Below, piece after piece: positions 50,758 to 59,855 of a stretch of DNA of 64,000 nucleotides. The DNA lies in the NCBI GenBank assembly GCA_964567745.1, contig CAZMNY010000009.1, positions 62,001 through 126,000 on the forward strand. Reading direction: 5' to 3'. Source of the DNA: CAZMNY01 sp964567745. Its GTDB lineage: Bacteria > Planctomycetota > Planctomycetia > Pirellulales > Pirellulaceae. How positions within the stretch are numbered: the stretch's first letter is position 1; the number at the start of each line of letters is the position of its first letter. The notes beneath the pieces are model-generated. The model was not told the DNA's origin and made no database searches. It saw only the letters and a list, made by a program, of their open reading frames with translations. The position numbers and the translations under genes were made by a program.

Positions 50758-52718
50758 CGGAGCAGGAAAGCCAAGATTCAGGACGAGGCACCGACCCAAA
50801 TCGCAAGACGTCCCGTAATGATCGATTCTTGCTTCGCTACGACAACCGTGTTGGGAACCGTTTGATGAGATTCACCCAATCGTTGGGCCTGTTTTTCGGG
50901 GCGAATCGATCGTGTTCGACAGAATCGATTGTGTCATCTGACGCGTCGCGAGCTTTCTCGCTTATTTGCTTTGCGCTGTGCCTTTGCGGATGGATGGGCT
51001 GCAGCGGTGGAGCTACGCCGCCGCCCACACCGCCCACGACTCCCGGCCCGACGGTGACGGTCAAGCCGCCCGAGAAGAAATACGAAGGGCCGGTTTGGTT
51101 TTCGGACGCGAAGGCAGTCGGCATCGATTTCGTTCACGAGTCGGGCATTTCGCCCCTGCGACCGTTTCCGGCAGCCAATGGAAGTGGATTGGCCGGGCTT
51201 GATTTTGACCTCGACGGCCTCGTCGACCTCTATTTCCTGACTGGTCAGGCGCTGCCTGCCAAGCCGAGCGCCGATTCGCCTCGCAACCACCTGTACCGCA
51301 ACCTCGGCGCGTGGGAATTCGAAGACGTTTCATCGGAGAGCCGATTGGACTTGAGCGCTTACAGCGCTGGCGTGGCTGTCGGCGATTACAACCAAGATGG
51401 TTTTCCCGACGTTTACGTTAGCTGCGTTGGCAAGAATGTCTTCTTTGAGAACATGGGCGATGGGACGTTCGCCGAGCATCCGATGACGGTCGGCGCGGAG
51501 AACAGTTTCCCCACGAGCGCGGCCATGTTCGACTACAACGGTGATGGCTTTCCCGACATCTACGTTTGCAACTATGGCAAGTGGCTGCCCGAACCTCTGT
51601 TCAACCATCCCTGCGGCACGAAAGCGAAGCCGACGTATTGTTCGCCTCAAACGGTCGTACCCGCTGCCGACATCCTGCTCGAGAACGATGGCCAAGGCGG
51701 CTTCACTGACGTCACGAAACAGGTTGGCATTGACGAACCGATCGGCCGCGGCCAGGGAATTATCGTGGCGGACATGAACGACGACGGCCCGATCGACTTC
51801 TACCTAGGCAACGATCTCAACGCCAACTCGTTTTTTGTGAATGAGTCGGTCGATGGCGAAAATGGCGAACCGCGAACGCGTTTCCGAGACATCACGGAAG
51901 ACTCAGGCGTTGCCTACAACAACCGAGGCGTGGCGCAGGCGGGCATGGGTGTCGACGCGGCCGATGTCGATGGGGATGGCCAAATGGACTTGGTCGTTAC
52001 CAACTTCTGGGGCGAATACAACTCGCTGTATATCAATGGCGGCGACGAGTTTTACAACGAGCAGAGCGAACGATGGGGAATAGCCAGCGAGAGCCGACCG
52101 TTTGTTGGCTGGGGCGTCTCCTTGACCGACTTCAATCTCGACACTTGGCCCGACCTGGTTGTCACGAATGGACACGTCGACATCGACCCGGACGTTGGAT
52201 CGACCGACCAACCGCCGTTGGCGTGGGTCAACAATACGAAGGGACGATTTCGTTTTCTCGGACCCGAGGCTGGTCCTTTTTTCAAGACACTGCACCAAAG
52301 TCGAGGATTGCTCACGGGCGATTTCGATAACGATGGGGATCAGGATATTGTCTTTAGCAATCAGGACGCCAAGCCGGAGCTCCTCAAGAACAACCGCATC
52401 GAGGACGACGTTCCAGCCGCCTCGATTAAACTCAAACTGATCGGAACGTCCTCGAGTCGCGACGTCATCGGGGCCGACGTGGTCGTCGAATCGGACGGTC
52501 GTCGGCAGCGATACCAGGTCAAAGGGGGCGGCAGTTACTTGACGGCTCGCGACACCCGGCTCGTTCTAGCGGCCAACGACTCGGCCGACATCCTTATCCG
52601 CTGGCCGAACCAGCAGGCGTCGACAATCGAAAATCTTCAAGCCGGGTCTGAATACGTTGTGATTGAACCGGCAACAGCAGAGGACCTTGTCCAAGTTTTC
52701 AAGGTGAAGCGACCATGA
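50754..52718 (+). CDS. CRTAC1/ASPIC-UnbV domain FG-GAP protein
   Basis: 654 residues. After a basic leader and hydrophobic segment (FSLICFALCLCGWMGC, possibly a lipobox) and a Pro-rich linker, FG-GAP/VCBS calcium-binding repeats run from ~residue 110 to 560: GLDFDLDGLVDLYFLTG, VGDYNQDGFPDVYVS, FDYNGDGFPDIYV, DAADVDGDGQMDLVV, TGDFDNDGDQDIVF, each with the D-x-D/N-x-D-G motif. The C-terminus (~570-640) is an ASPIC/UnbV domain: DVIGADVVVESDGRRQRYQV, GGGSYLTARDTRLVLA, ADILIRWPNQQ. Start 50754 is the ATGA overlap; ATG 50865 is an alternative. It is the middle gene of a coupled operon with a TPR protein and a heptaheme cytochrome. Confidence 0.9.
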   Translation: MTEQESQDSGRGTDPNRKTSRNDRFLLRYDNRVGNRLMRFTQSLGLFFGANRSCSTESIVSSDASRAFSLICFALCLCGWMGCSGGATPPPTPPTTPGPTVTVKPPEKKYEGPVWFSDAKAVGIDFVHESGISPLRPFPAANGSGLAGLDFDLDGLVDLYFLTGQALPAKPSADSPRNHLYRNLGAWEFEDVSSESRLDLSAYSAGVAVGDYNQDGFPDVYVSCVGKNVFFENMGDGTFAEHPMTVGAENSFPTSAAMFDYNGDGFPDIYVCNYGKWLPEPLFNHPCGTKAKPTYCSPQTVVPAADILLENDGQGGFTDVTKQVGIDEPIGRGQGIIVADMNDDGPIDFYLGNDLNANSFFVNESVDGENGEPRTRFRDITEDSGVAYNNRGVAQAGMGVDAADVDGDGQMDLVVTNFWGEYNSLYINGGDEFYNEQSERWGIASESRPFVGWGVSLTDFNLDTWPDLVVTNGHVDIDPDVGSTDQPPLAWVNNTKGRFRFLGPEAGPFFKTLHQSRGLLTGDFDNDGDQDIVFSNQDAKPELLKNNRIEDDVPAASIKLKLIGTSSSRDVIGADVVVESDGRRQRYQVKGGGSYLTARDTRLVLAANDSADILIRWPNQQASTIENLQAGSEYVVIEPATAEDLVQVFKVKRP

Positions 52719-54679
52719 CGAGTGACCAAACGACCGACAGCGGCCCTAGCGACGAGCGTTCAAGCGAAGAGCAGGCAGGCGAAGAGCAGGCAAGCGAAGA
52801 CGTTATGCCTGACGAGCCGTCGCGTGAAGGCCGTTCGAAAAGCCTACCGATTGTCGTCGTTTTCGCCGGGGCCGCGGCCTTGGCCATCGGTATTTGGATT
52901 GCGATTCAACCGAGGGGCGACGGCCCTGAGGGAGGCGAAAGGGGCGTTGAGGTTTCCACGATCGACCCCTGGACTCCGCGATCCGGTGTTGGCTATGTCG
53001 GCAGCCAGGCCTGCCGCGAATGCCATGAAGAGATTGCCGATCGCTACGCGACCCATCCGATGTATGTCGCCTCGCGTCCGATCGCCGATGAATGCGTCGC
53101 GGAAACATCGGGCGAATTCAGCAGCGGGCCCGGCTTCAACTATCGCGTCGAAACCAAGGACGGGAAGACACGGCATATTGAGCAGGTGGTCGACAGCGAG
53201 GGAAATGAGATTTTTGAGCAGAGTGTGGAGATCAAATACATTTTGGGATCAGGGGCACGCGGTGAATCGTTCATGCACGAGCGGGACGGCCGTCTCTTCG
53301 CGTCGCCGATTTCTTGGTATACGCAGAAGGCGAAATGGGACCTGGCGCCTGGATACCAACACGCCCAACACGCGAGGTTCGAACGCCCGGTCCTCGATCG
53401 CTGCGCCGGCTGCCATTCCGGCCGCTTGAACCGAGGTCCAGACTCCGGAGAGGACCACGTCACCTATAAGCAGCCGATTTTCCTTGAGCACGCGATCGGC
53501 TGCGAGCGTTGCCACGGGCCGGGAAAAGACCACATCGATTTTCATAATGGCGACCGCAAAGAAGACGCGATGCCCGACCTCTCCGAATTGAGTCCCTCCA
53601 AACGCGATGCCGTCTGCAACCAGTGCCACATCCTTGGCGATGAGCAGTTTTTGCGGCTCGGTCGCAGCAATTCTGATTTCCGCCCGGGGGACAACGTGGG
53701 GGATATCTGGACGACGTACGTCAAAAAGACTCCCGACAAAGACTCCAAAGAAACAGCCGTGTCGCATGTTCAGCAGATGAACTCGAGCACTTGCTTCATA
53801 GAATCCAAAGGGAAGCTGGGATGCGTCACCTGCCACGACCCACATTTCCATGACGAGCGAGAAAAGAGGCAAGTCCATTACAACAACGCGTGTCAGAAAT
53901 GCCACGCCGTCGAGGACTGCGCCGAGGAGCCGGAAGTGCGAGCGAAAGAGCCGGCGAACGGTTCCTGCATTCATTGCCACATGGTCAAGCTTTCGGCGAT
54001 GGACATTCCGCACGCCTCGCAGACGGATCACCGGATCCTCCGGCGAGTAGCGTTGGCCTCGTTGCTCCCAACGGCATTAGCCCAGGGCGACAATCGGAAA
54101 CTTGTCATCTTCGATCTTGACGACGCTCCGCTGCCCAAACTGGCCAAACAACGTGCGGATGCGGTTGTTCTGACAAAGAAGGCGGTCATGAATCGGGACA
54201 AAGACCTGGCCAGTCAGGCGGAGAAGCAACTGACGGAAGTCGCAGCAGAGGCGCCGCACGATGTGCTCACCCTCGACCACCTCGCCAAATCCCTGGCAGT
54301 TCAGCAGAAGATGGATGAGGCGGTGAAGGTCTGGCGGCGGGTTCTCGAACGCCACCCCGAGAATATATCGGCGCTCGCATCGCTGCAGGCTGCGGCTGAA
54401 ATGACGAATAACGCCGAGGATGCTCTTAAGTATTGCGATCGACTGATTGAAGTCGAACCGTGGCAGGCCGACTCACATTATCGCAAGGCTCGGCTTCTTG
54501 GCGAGCTCAGGAAGACGGACGACGCCCTACAAACCGCCAAGAAGGCTATCGAGCTGAATCCTATGCATCCGCAGGCCTATGCGCTGGCCGCCAGCCTCCT
54601 GCGCCGACTTGGCCGCTTTAAGCAGGCGGCCAAACTGGAACAGGATGCGAGGCAGATTTTCTTGCCTCGAAAGAAATAA
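52715..54679 (+). CDS. Heptaheme c-type cytochrome with C-terminal TPR
   Basis: 654 residues. One membrane helix near residues 44-65 anchors an extracytoplasmic part with seven CXXCH heme sites: CRECH 100, CAGCH 230, CERCH 263, CNQCH 301, CVTCH 370, CQKCH 393 and CIHCH 418. The arrangement resembles planctomycete and other bacterial multiheme cytochromes with a cytochrome c554/NrfA-like profile, which often carry extra His residues for bis-His ligation. Residues ~460-650 are TPRs (ALASLQAAAEMTNNAEDALK, ADSHYRKARLLGELRKTDDA). The start codon overlaps the stop of the CRTAC1 gene (ATGA). A role in extracytoplasmic electron transfer is likely; the redox partner is unknown. Confidence 0.92.
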   Translation: MTSDQTTDSGPSDERSSEEQAGEEQASEDVMPDEPSREGRSKSLPIVVVFAGAAALAIGIWIAIQPRGDGPEGGERGVEVSTIDPWTPRSGVGYVGSQACRECHEEIADRYATHPMYVASRPIADECVAETSGEFSSGPGFNYRVETKDGKTRHIEQVVDSEGNEIFEQSVEIKYILGSGARGESFMHERDGRLFASPISWYTQKAKWDLAPGYQHAQHARFERPVLDRCAGCHSGRLNRGPDSGEDHVTYKQPIFLEHAIGCERCHGPGKDHIDFHNGDRKEDAMPDLSELSPSKRDAVCNQCHILGDEQFLRLGRSNSDFRPGDNVGDIWTTYVKKTPDKDSKETAVSHVQQMNSSTCFIESKGKLGCVTCHDPHFHDEREKRQVHYNNACQKCHAVEDCAEEPEVRAKEPANGSCIHCHMVKLSAMDIPHASQTDHRILRRVALASLLPTALAQGDNRKLVIFDLDDAPLPKLAKQRADAVVLTKKAVMNRDKDLASQAEKQLTEVAAEAPHDVLTLDHLAKSLAVQQKMDEAVKVWRRVLERHPENISALASLQAAAEMTNNAEDALKYCDRLIEVEPWQADSHYRKARLLGELRKTDDALQTAKKAIELNPMHPQAYALAASLLRRLGRFKQAAKLEQDARQIFLPRKK

Positions 54680-54682
54680 ATG

Positions 54683-54796
54683 CCTAGTGCAGCGTCAACA
54701 CTAAGAATTAGGATCCCAGTGTTTTATCGTACGCCGCCAAGTCAAGTTACGCCGAAGCCAACCCCCCTCCATTTTTAGAGTTGACGCGGCACTAGG
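54683..54796. repeat. 114-bp inverted-repeat element, second copy
   Basis: Ends CCTAGTGCAGCGTCAAC and GTTGACGCGGCACTAGG form a 17-bp inverted repeat with one mismatch. It begins 4 bases after the cytochrome stop. Its arms share CTAGTGCWGYGTY with the element at 18793-18900, and both have GAATT(A/G)GGATC near the left arm. Here no transposase is adjacent. It could act as a terminator structure or a miniature mobile element. Confidence 0.65.
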
Positions 54797-54817
54797 TGTC
54801 TTTTTGCTTGAAACTGC

Positions 54818-54847
54818 TTGACACCGCCGATATGCACAGGTAAGAAT
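54818..54847 (+). promoter_or_regulatory. Sigma70-like promoter for the 54.9 kb prepilin gene
   Basis: TTGACA (54818-54823), 17-base spacer, TAAGAA(T) (54841-54847; partial match to TATAAT). It lies about 110 bp before the DUF1559 start. Confidence 0.4.
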
Positions 54848-54958
54848 GGCTTGGTGTTCTAAAGTGTCGTTTGGCGACTTTTTCCTATCTATACGCGTCG
54901 CTAACCCCCACTTTTGGAACAGAAGTGTCTTTTCTATTCATTTTTCCGGAGGTCGCAC

Positions 54959-56191
54959 ATGTCTCAATCCCGTTCAAGAAGGCAAGGCTTCACGCTGGTG
55001 GAGTTGTTGGTGGTTATCGCCATCATCGGCATCTTGGTCGCCTTGTTGCTCCCAGCCGTCCAAGCGGCGCGCGAAGCAGCACGGCGAATGCAGTGCACGA
55101 ACAATCTGAAGCAGATTGTCTTGGCAATGCACTTGTACGCTGACACGTACAAAGAAAAGTTGCCAATGGACTACGCTCGATATCGCTCGACTAGCGATCC
55201 CTCGAATGAGTCCGGCGACCGAGTTGGTGCCTTCAGTAACAAAGTTGGCATCCTTCCCTACATGGAACGCGGAAACGAATATGACCGCGCCCATGGCCGA
55301 TGGAACTTCACGCAAGAAGCTCCCTGGGACAAGTACGAGCACCGTGGATGGCGCGCCAACATTACGGCTCCCTCCTACAGTCTCCGATTCCCTGTGTTCA
55401 ACTGCCCCTCGAACCCAAACGAACTCGTCAAGGGTCAATCGAATCACACGTATTCGATGAACTCGGGAACCACCCACTATCCGCCTCACCGCAATCCGGC
55501 AACGGCCAGTGGTGGTGGAGTTGCGGCGCCTCCCGCCGTCCTGCACGCTTTGAACCCCGCGACCCGCAAGGGTAACGGCGTCACGGCTTTCCGCTGGACT
55601 GGTTGGGCGATGAACATCCAAAGCCAGAAGTACAACGGCAACTTGGATAACTTGTTCGACACGATGGACGACGTTGTCACCATCGCAAGAATTACAGACG
55701 GTACGAGCAACACGGCTGCCTACTCGGAATTCGTGATTCAAAGCGAAATCTACCAGTCGGCCCAGTATGCGATGACTCCCATTCTGAACAATCCTGATCC
55801 CAAGATCTGGCGACAACAGATTTACGATTCGTCGTCGCTCGGTTCCTTCACCGAAGAAGATCGGATTGCTTGCTTAGACCAACAAGTTCTTTGGAATCCG
55901 GATGACGTCCGCTCCGTTATTCGTGGTCGCGCCTTCTCTTGGAGTCGCGCTGCATTCGGATCGGCTTACTCCCACACGATGCTCCCGAATGAAAAGTCTT
56001 GCTACATGCAAGATCAAGCGGGCCTCGAGCACTTGGGCGACAACCAAATGGCCGCGTCCAGCGAACACCCCTCGGGTATCAACGTTGCACTGGCCGACGG
56101 TTCGGTTAAGTTCGTCAGCGAGAATACTGAAGACCTCGCTTGGTGGGCTCTCGGAACCCGTAACGGTAACGAAAATCGCCCGATTCCTTAG
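54959..56191 (+). CDS. DUF1559 prepilin-like protein
   Basis: 410 residues from ATG 54959, with GGAGG 6 bases in front. Prepilin N-terminus GFTLVELLVVIAIIGILVAL, then LLPAVQAAREAARRMQCTNN and LKQIVLAMHLYADTYK, as in the whole DUF1559 family. Middle segments IARITDGTSNTAAYSEFVI and, at the C-terminus, SGINVALADGSVKFVSENTE are characteristic. The leader before GFTL is short (about 10 residues), as usual. Strong ribosome site, likely promoter and a strong terminator indicate a highly expressed monocistronic gene. Location and exact function (pilus, or secreted via a pseudopilin system) are not known. Confidence 0.94.
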   Translation: MSQSRSRRQGFTLVELLVVIAIIGILVALLLPAVQAAREAARRMQCTNNLKQIVLAMHLYADTYKEKLPMDYARYRSTSDPSNESGDRVGAFSNKVGILPYMERGNEYDRAHGRWNFTQEAPWDKYEHRGWRANITAPSYSLRFPVFNCPSNPNELVKGQSNHTYSMNSGTTHYPPHRNPATASGGGVAAPPAVLHALNPATRKGNGVTAFRWTGWAMNIQSQKYNGNLDNLFDTMDDVVTIARITDGTSNTAAYSEFVIQSEIYQSAQYAMTPILNNPDPKIWRQQIYDSSSLGSFTEEDRIACLDQQVLWNPDDVRSVIRGRAFSWSRAAFGSAYSHTMLPNEKSCYMQDQAGLEHLGDNQMAASSEHPSGINVALADGSVKFVSENTEDLAWWALGTRNGNENRPIP

Positions 56192-56551
56192 TGGTTGACG
56201 GGGGCTTCCCCCCCAACCCAATGACTCTCTGAGAATTTTGACTGGCCATCGCCACACGGCGGTGGCCAGTTTTTTTATACAGTCGCCACAATCGCACCGT
56301 CACCTTTCCATTCGACAAGTGACGCACGGGCGAAATGGTGCAAGAAGCAATGCCCCGGACTTGCTCTATCGTGAGTTTTCCTATTTTTGGGAAATAAATG
56401 GCGCATTTGCGGGATCAAACCTAGTGTGTGAGGCTAACCGAGTTTGCCTCACGATTCACAGGAAACTAACTTGTCGGCCTCTTGAAAAGTCGGCTGGCAA
56501 TTGGGATTCTAGTGTCCTGAACTTTGGACTTGTCTTATCGAGGAGAAAATC
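56192..56551. other. Intergenic region with terminator and weak promoter
   Basis: 360 bp between the prepilin and small lipoprotein genes. It contains the terminator at 56241-56276 and a possible weak promoter TTGAAA (56482-56487), 17 bases, GATTCT (56505-56510). Otherwise nothing is recognised. Confidence 0.5.
56241..56276 (+). terminator. Rho-independent terminator of the prepilin gene
   Basis: ACTGGCCATCGCC-acac-GGCGGTGGCCAGT followed by six T. Stem of 13 bp with one mismatch; starts about 50 bp after the prepilin stop. Confidence 0.92.
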
Positions 56552-56788
56552 ATGCGTTGTTTTCAATTGTTGGCGCTGGCTGCCGTCTTGGGATTCACGG
56601 TAGGTTGCAGTGTTGGCGTGAGCGAATTGCCCGCTGTCGACGAACCGGTCATGGAGGGTGACGGCCCCACGGCTGAAGAGCTCGAACACGTCTCGGAAGC
56701 GGACAAAGCCGCGATGAGGAAAGAGGGAATCCTCAAGGATGGCGGACCAACCGAAGCACCGCCTGAAGAGAGCACAGAGAACAAGTAG
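56552..56788 (+). CDS. Small secreted lipoprotein
   Basis: 78 residues from ATG 56552, preceded by GAGGAG. Lipobox at ALAAVLGFTVGC gives a Cys-anchored mature protein of ~60 residues: PAVDEPVMEGDGPTAEELEH, then VSEADKAAMRKEGIL and an acidic, Pro/Glu-rich end. No known domain. It follows the DUF1559 prepilin and precedes its own terminator; small lipoproteins behind DUF1559 genes are a recurrent planctomycete arrangement, which suggests a link, not a proof of one. Confidence 0.82.
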   Translation: MRCFQLLALAAVLGFTVGCSVGVSELPAVDEPVMEGDGPTAEELEHVSEADKAAMRKEGILKDGGPTEAPPEESTENK

Positions 56789-56806
56789 TTCCCTAAACGG
56801 AATTCG

Positions 56807-56837
56807 AAAGCCCGCGTCCCAGACGCGGGCTTTTTTT
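56807..56837 (+). terminator. Rho-independent terminator of the small lipoprotein gene
   Basis: AAAGCCCGCGTC-cc-AGACGCGGGCTTT followed by further T, at 56807-56837. A 12-bp G+C-rich stem; it could also help end transcription from the opposing GTPase operon. Confidence 0.92.
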
Positions 56838-56928
56838 GTTTGCGCTTTACGTCACGCACAACGAGGAATGTCGTGCCGAGCCCAAAATTGCGACAGACCG
56901 TACCTGTGCTCGGCGTGCAAGTTCGGAT

Positions 56929-58266
56929 CTATTTGGCGTCGGCATGCCGGTTCGTCGAGATCTTGGCTCGTATTTCCTCTTTCAAGTGCCGCAGAACCGA
57001 CTTCTTGTCGGTATCGTCCAGAATCCTACGCACAACCGACTTCGGGCCCTCAGCACCCCAAGAGGATCCGTGCTCGAAGTAATACTTGGCGGCTTTCCCG
57101 ACGATGTATGAACCGTAGCCCGCAGCGGCGCCCTGCGGCACGGCCGTGATCAACGACGATGAGCCAAACAGAACGCCCTTTAGTAGCGACGCCGAGTAGC
57201 TGATAACCACTTCGCCAAGCAGGACGAGTCCCGCTGCTTTCAGGATGGCGGCGGCGAGATCCTTGGCGTGGGCGGTCGTCATCTCCAGGCCATAAATGCG
57301 AGCGAGCACAGCGACCATAGTCGCGTCGACGATGCTGCCGCCAATCACGTCCGCGGCAATGACCGGATTCAGCGCGACCACAAGCGATTTGATGGCCGCA
57401 TAACTCATGATCGTCTGGTTCGCATTACGCGCCCGCAACTGAACTCGGAGCGAAGCGATACGATCATTCTTGTCAGCCGCATACATGGCTGCGTTTAGCG
57501 TCAGCAAGGCGAGACCGTCTTGCTCGAGCATTTCCAGAATCCGCGACTTGAGTTCAATGACATCCGCGTCTGGTTTCCGCCATTCGCTTCGAGTCGCGCC
57601 TTTCGCGTCCTCGATCACATACTCAATTTCACGCGGATCCGCGGCAGTCGTTACGATCTGATCGGCGGGAATAAGCTCGGCCAGCCGGTCATCGGTAAGC
57701 GTGCTGAGTAGCGTCTCCAACTGCTTCGAAGAGTAGAGGTCAGTCTTGTTGAGCACGACGATGATCGGCTTGTGCAGCTTGACCAATTCGCACACGGCCG
57801 CGTGTTCGACATCGTTGAGGTCGGAGTCGGTAATGAATAGCAATAGATCCGCGGCCGACGCCGCTTCTCGAGCCGAGTCGGCTCGCTCGGCGCCGCCCAC
57901 CTCATTGATGCCCGGCGTGTCGACGAGGACGAGCTGCGAGTTCGCCATGCCGGGGACGCAGTAACCGGTGCCGTCCCAATCGACCTTCCAGATATCGCGA
58001 GTCCAGCCGCCGCGGACGTCGACTTCGGTAATCGCGTCGCCAACGAGAGCGTTGATCAGAGCTGACTTGCCCGTGCTGATTTCACCGAAGACGACGATCT
58101 CCACGCGACCATTCGTCAACTTCTCGGTCATCATGTGGATACGGTCAACTTCAGCTTGAAGCTGCGTCTTCTCTTGGTCTGTGCAGCCGTCGAGCTTCTC
58201 CAGCGTATCACGAAGCGACTGAAGCGCGTGTCGGTAGTTCTGGTCTTGAAGTACATCGACTGTCAT
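56929..58266 (-). CDS. Dynamin-like/DUF697 GTPase, soluble N-terminus
   Basis: 445 residues. Era/dynamin-type G domain: G1 GEISTGKS (61-68), G3 DTPG (116-119) and G4 NKTD (173-176). Behind it (about 280-400) are helices such as MSYAAIKSLVVALNPVIAAD, LAAAILKAAGLVLLGEVVIS and GAAAGYGSYIVGKAAKYYFE, fitting the DUF697 membrane-associated domain. The N-terminal ~50 residues are helical (HALQSLRDTLEKLDG). It overlaps the upstream GTPase gene by 4 bp (ATGA), so the two are translated together. Such proteins associate with membranes; whether this one remodels them, like dynamins, is unknown. Confidence 0.86.
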   Translation of the reverse strand: MTVDVLQDQNYRHALQSLRDTLEKLDGCTDQEKTQLQAEVDRIHMMTEKLTNGRVEIVVFGEISTGKSALINALVGDAITEVDVRGGWTRDIWKVDWDGTGYCVPGMANSQLVLVDTPGINEVGGAERADSAREAASAADLLLFITDSDLNDVEHAAVCELVKLHKPIIVVLNKTDLYSSKQLETLLSTLTDDRLAELIPADQIVTTAADPREIEYVIEDAKGATRSEWRKPDADVIELKSRILEMLEQDGLALLTLNAAMYAADKNDRIASLRVQLRARNANQTIMSYAAIKSLVVALNPVIAADVIGGSIVDATMVAVLARIYGLEMTTAHAKDLAAAILKAAGLVLLGEVVISYSASLLKGVLFGSSSLITAVPQGAAAGYGSYIVGKAAKYYFEHGSSWGAEGPKSVVRRILDDTDKKSVLRHLKEEIRAKISTNRHADAK

Positions 58267-59855
58267 TTGCCGTCGTCCTTGCCCCTCGTATCGTCGTCCT
58301 GATCCTTCGTCGACCAGCCGCCTCGGGCTGCCGCCACAAGTTTAGCGAGTTCCGCGACGCTAGTGACATGCTCCCATTTTTTTCGAGCCATCGCGGCAAG
58401 GCTATCCGCCCCGCGCACCGACTCGTTCTGGAAGTACTCGATGAACACAACGCCAATCCAGCGAGTGATGAGAGCTTGAACGACGCCTTGAAGCAGCCCG
58501 CCGGCAATCGTGCCAGCGCCGGGAACCGTCTTGAGCAGGCTGGCGCAGGCGCTGGTCACAAGCGGCGTCGCAGCGCTGACGCCGAGAATCGCAATCAAGT
58601 TCTTTCCCAGCTGGGCGAGCAGATTGACGGCTGTCTCGCTGTCGATATCGTGTTTGTAGACACGTGCGAGGTCGACCACCATCTTGGTAGTGATCGCACC
58701 GCCAGCAGCAAGGTCGAGCATCGGCAAGGGGCTGACGGCCGCGGCGCCGCCCGCGCCCCAGGCGTATTTGTCGACCAGCGATTTTGCCCGGCGTTCCAAA
58801 TCGTCTCGAACCTTGGTTTGAGCTTCGTTCATCAATCCTCGAGATTGCAGAAGCAAGTTCGCCAACAACAAGTCGGCACCGTCACGGCGAACGACACTCA
58901 ACATCCTCTTCGCCAGAGCTGAAATATCAGGGTCGACCGGCACAGTGTCCTCCACCTCGGAACCATCCGACCCGACTCGCACAACTTGCCGCGGGGCTGG
59001 ATTGGGCGAAACGCGAACGATGTCCGCCCGCTCAATCCAATCCGCCGTCTGCTCGGCGATCTGACTCTCCAACAATGTCCGCTTTCGCTCAGCGTACCAA
59101 TCACTCTTGTTAATGCAGAGGAGAATGCGTTTCTCCATCGCCGCCAGCTGTTCAAGCAAAAGAGTCTCAGCGTCGCGCAAAGGGCCGTCGACGACCATCA
59201 GAACCAGATCAGCGTCTTTGGCGGCGCGAGCAGCCTGGTGAACGTGCTGTTCGCCATCGACCTCACCCAGGCCTGGCGTGTCAACCAGCAGCACTCGGTC
59301 CGAACCGGGCCAAACGACTTCCCCTCGACGAACGGTCGTTCCGCCTTTAGCGTCCGTCTCAAAGACGTCGCGGCCGGCAAGCGCATTGAGTAGCGACGAC
59401 TTGCCGCTCGAAATCGTGCCGAACGCGACGATCTCGAGCGTCTGATACTCCTGCTTCTTTCGAAAGTCATCGCATAGCGACTCGAGCTCGCGACGAACCT
59501 CAGGACCCACGACCTCATCCGAACTTAGGCGGTCTATCGTATCCAGGTTGTCATCGACTTCACGCCGCTTGTCGGCGCTGGAGAGCTCGCTTGGGTTTTT
59601 CGCTTTGCGAGCGCGATCAGTGCGTTTCTTCCAACTCGCTCGGATTAAATTCGCAAGCACCCAAATCACGGTTCCGCCGAGCAGCGCCGCACCAAGGCCG
59701 ACGACGGTGAAATAGCTGTAGACGGCCCAATCGCCGAATGTCCTTACCGTCTCATATTGCTGCAATATCCAGGGCGGCACGTAGACCATCAGGAAGCCCA
59801 GGAACGCGAGCATCAGCAGAAGAGAGAGTCGGTTTGTCCACTGCTTGAATTGCAT
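58263..59855 (-). CDS. Membrane-anchored DUF697-type GTPase
   Basis: 530 residues with two N-terminal membrane helices (LSLLLMLAFLGFLMVYVPPW, YFTVVGLGAALLGGTVIWVL) absent from its partner. G domain: G1 GTISSGKS (146-153), G3 DTPG (192-195), G4 NKSD (249-252). A DUF697-like segment follows (GGAAAVSPLPMLDLAAGGAI, VVDLARVYKHDIDSETAVNL, LIAILGVSAATPLVTSACAS). Both GTPases share G-x-I-S-(S/T)-G-K-S, DTPG and the same order of C-terminal helices, pointing to an old duplication. This is the first gene of the two-gene operon; its partner may pair with it on the membrane. Confidence 0.87.
   Translation of the reverse strand: MQFKQWTNRLSLLLMLAFLGFLMVYVPPWILQQYETVRTFGDWAVYSYFTVVGLGAALLGGTVIWVLANLIRASWKKRTDRARKAKNPSELSSADKRREVDDNLDTIDRLSSDEVVGPEVRRELESLCDDFRKKQEYQTLEIVAFGTISSGKSSLLNALAGRDVFETDAKGGTTVRRGEVVWPGSDRVLLVDTPGLGEVDGEQHVHQAARAAKDADLVLMVVDGPLRDAETLLLEQLAAMEKRILLCINKSDWYAERKRTLLESQIAEQTADWIERADIVRVSPNPAPRQVVRVGSDGSEVEDTVPVDPDISALAKRMLSVVRRDGADLLLANLLLQSRGLMNEAQTKVRDDLERRAKSLVDKYAWGAGGAAAVSPLPMLDLAAGGAITTKMVVDLARVYKHDIDSETAVNLLAQLGKNLIAILGVSAATPLVTSACASLLKTVPGAGTIAGGLLQGVVQALITRWIGVVFIEYFQNESVRGADSLAAMARKKWEHVTSVAELAKLVAAARGGWSTKDQDDDTRGKDDGK

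Noticed and set aside
53249..54031. 260-codon minus-strand ORF under the heptaheme cytochrome
   Set aside because: Antisense to seven intact CXXCH sites; not a gene.
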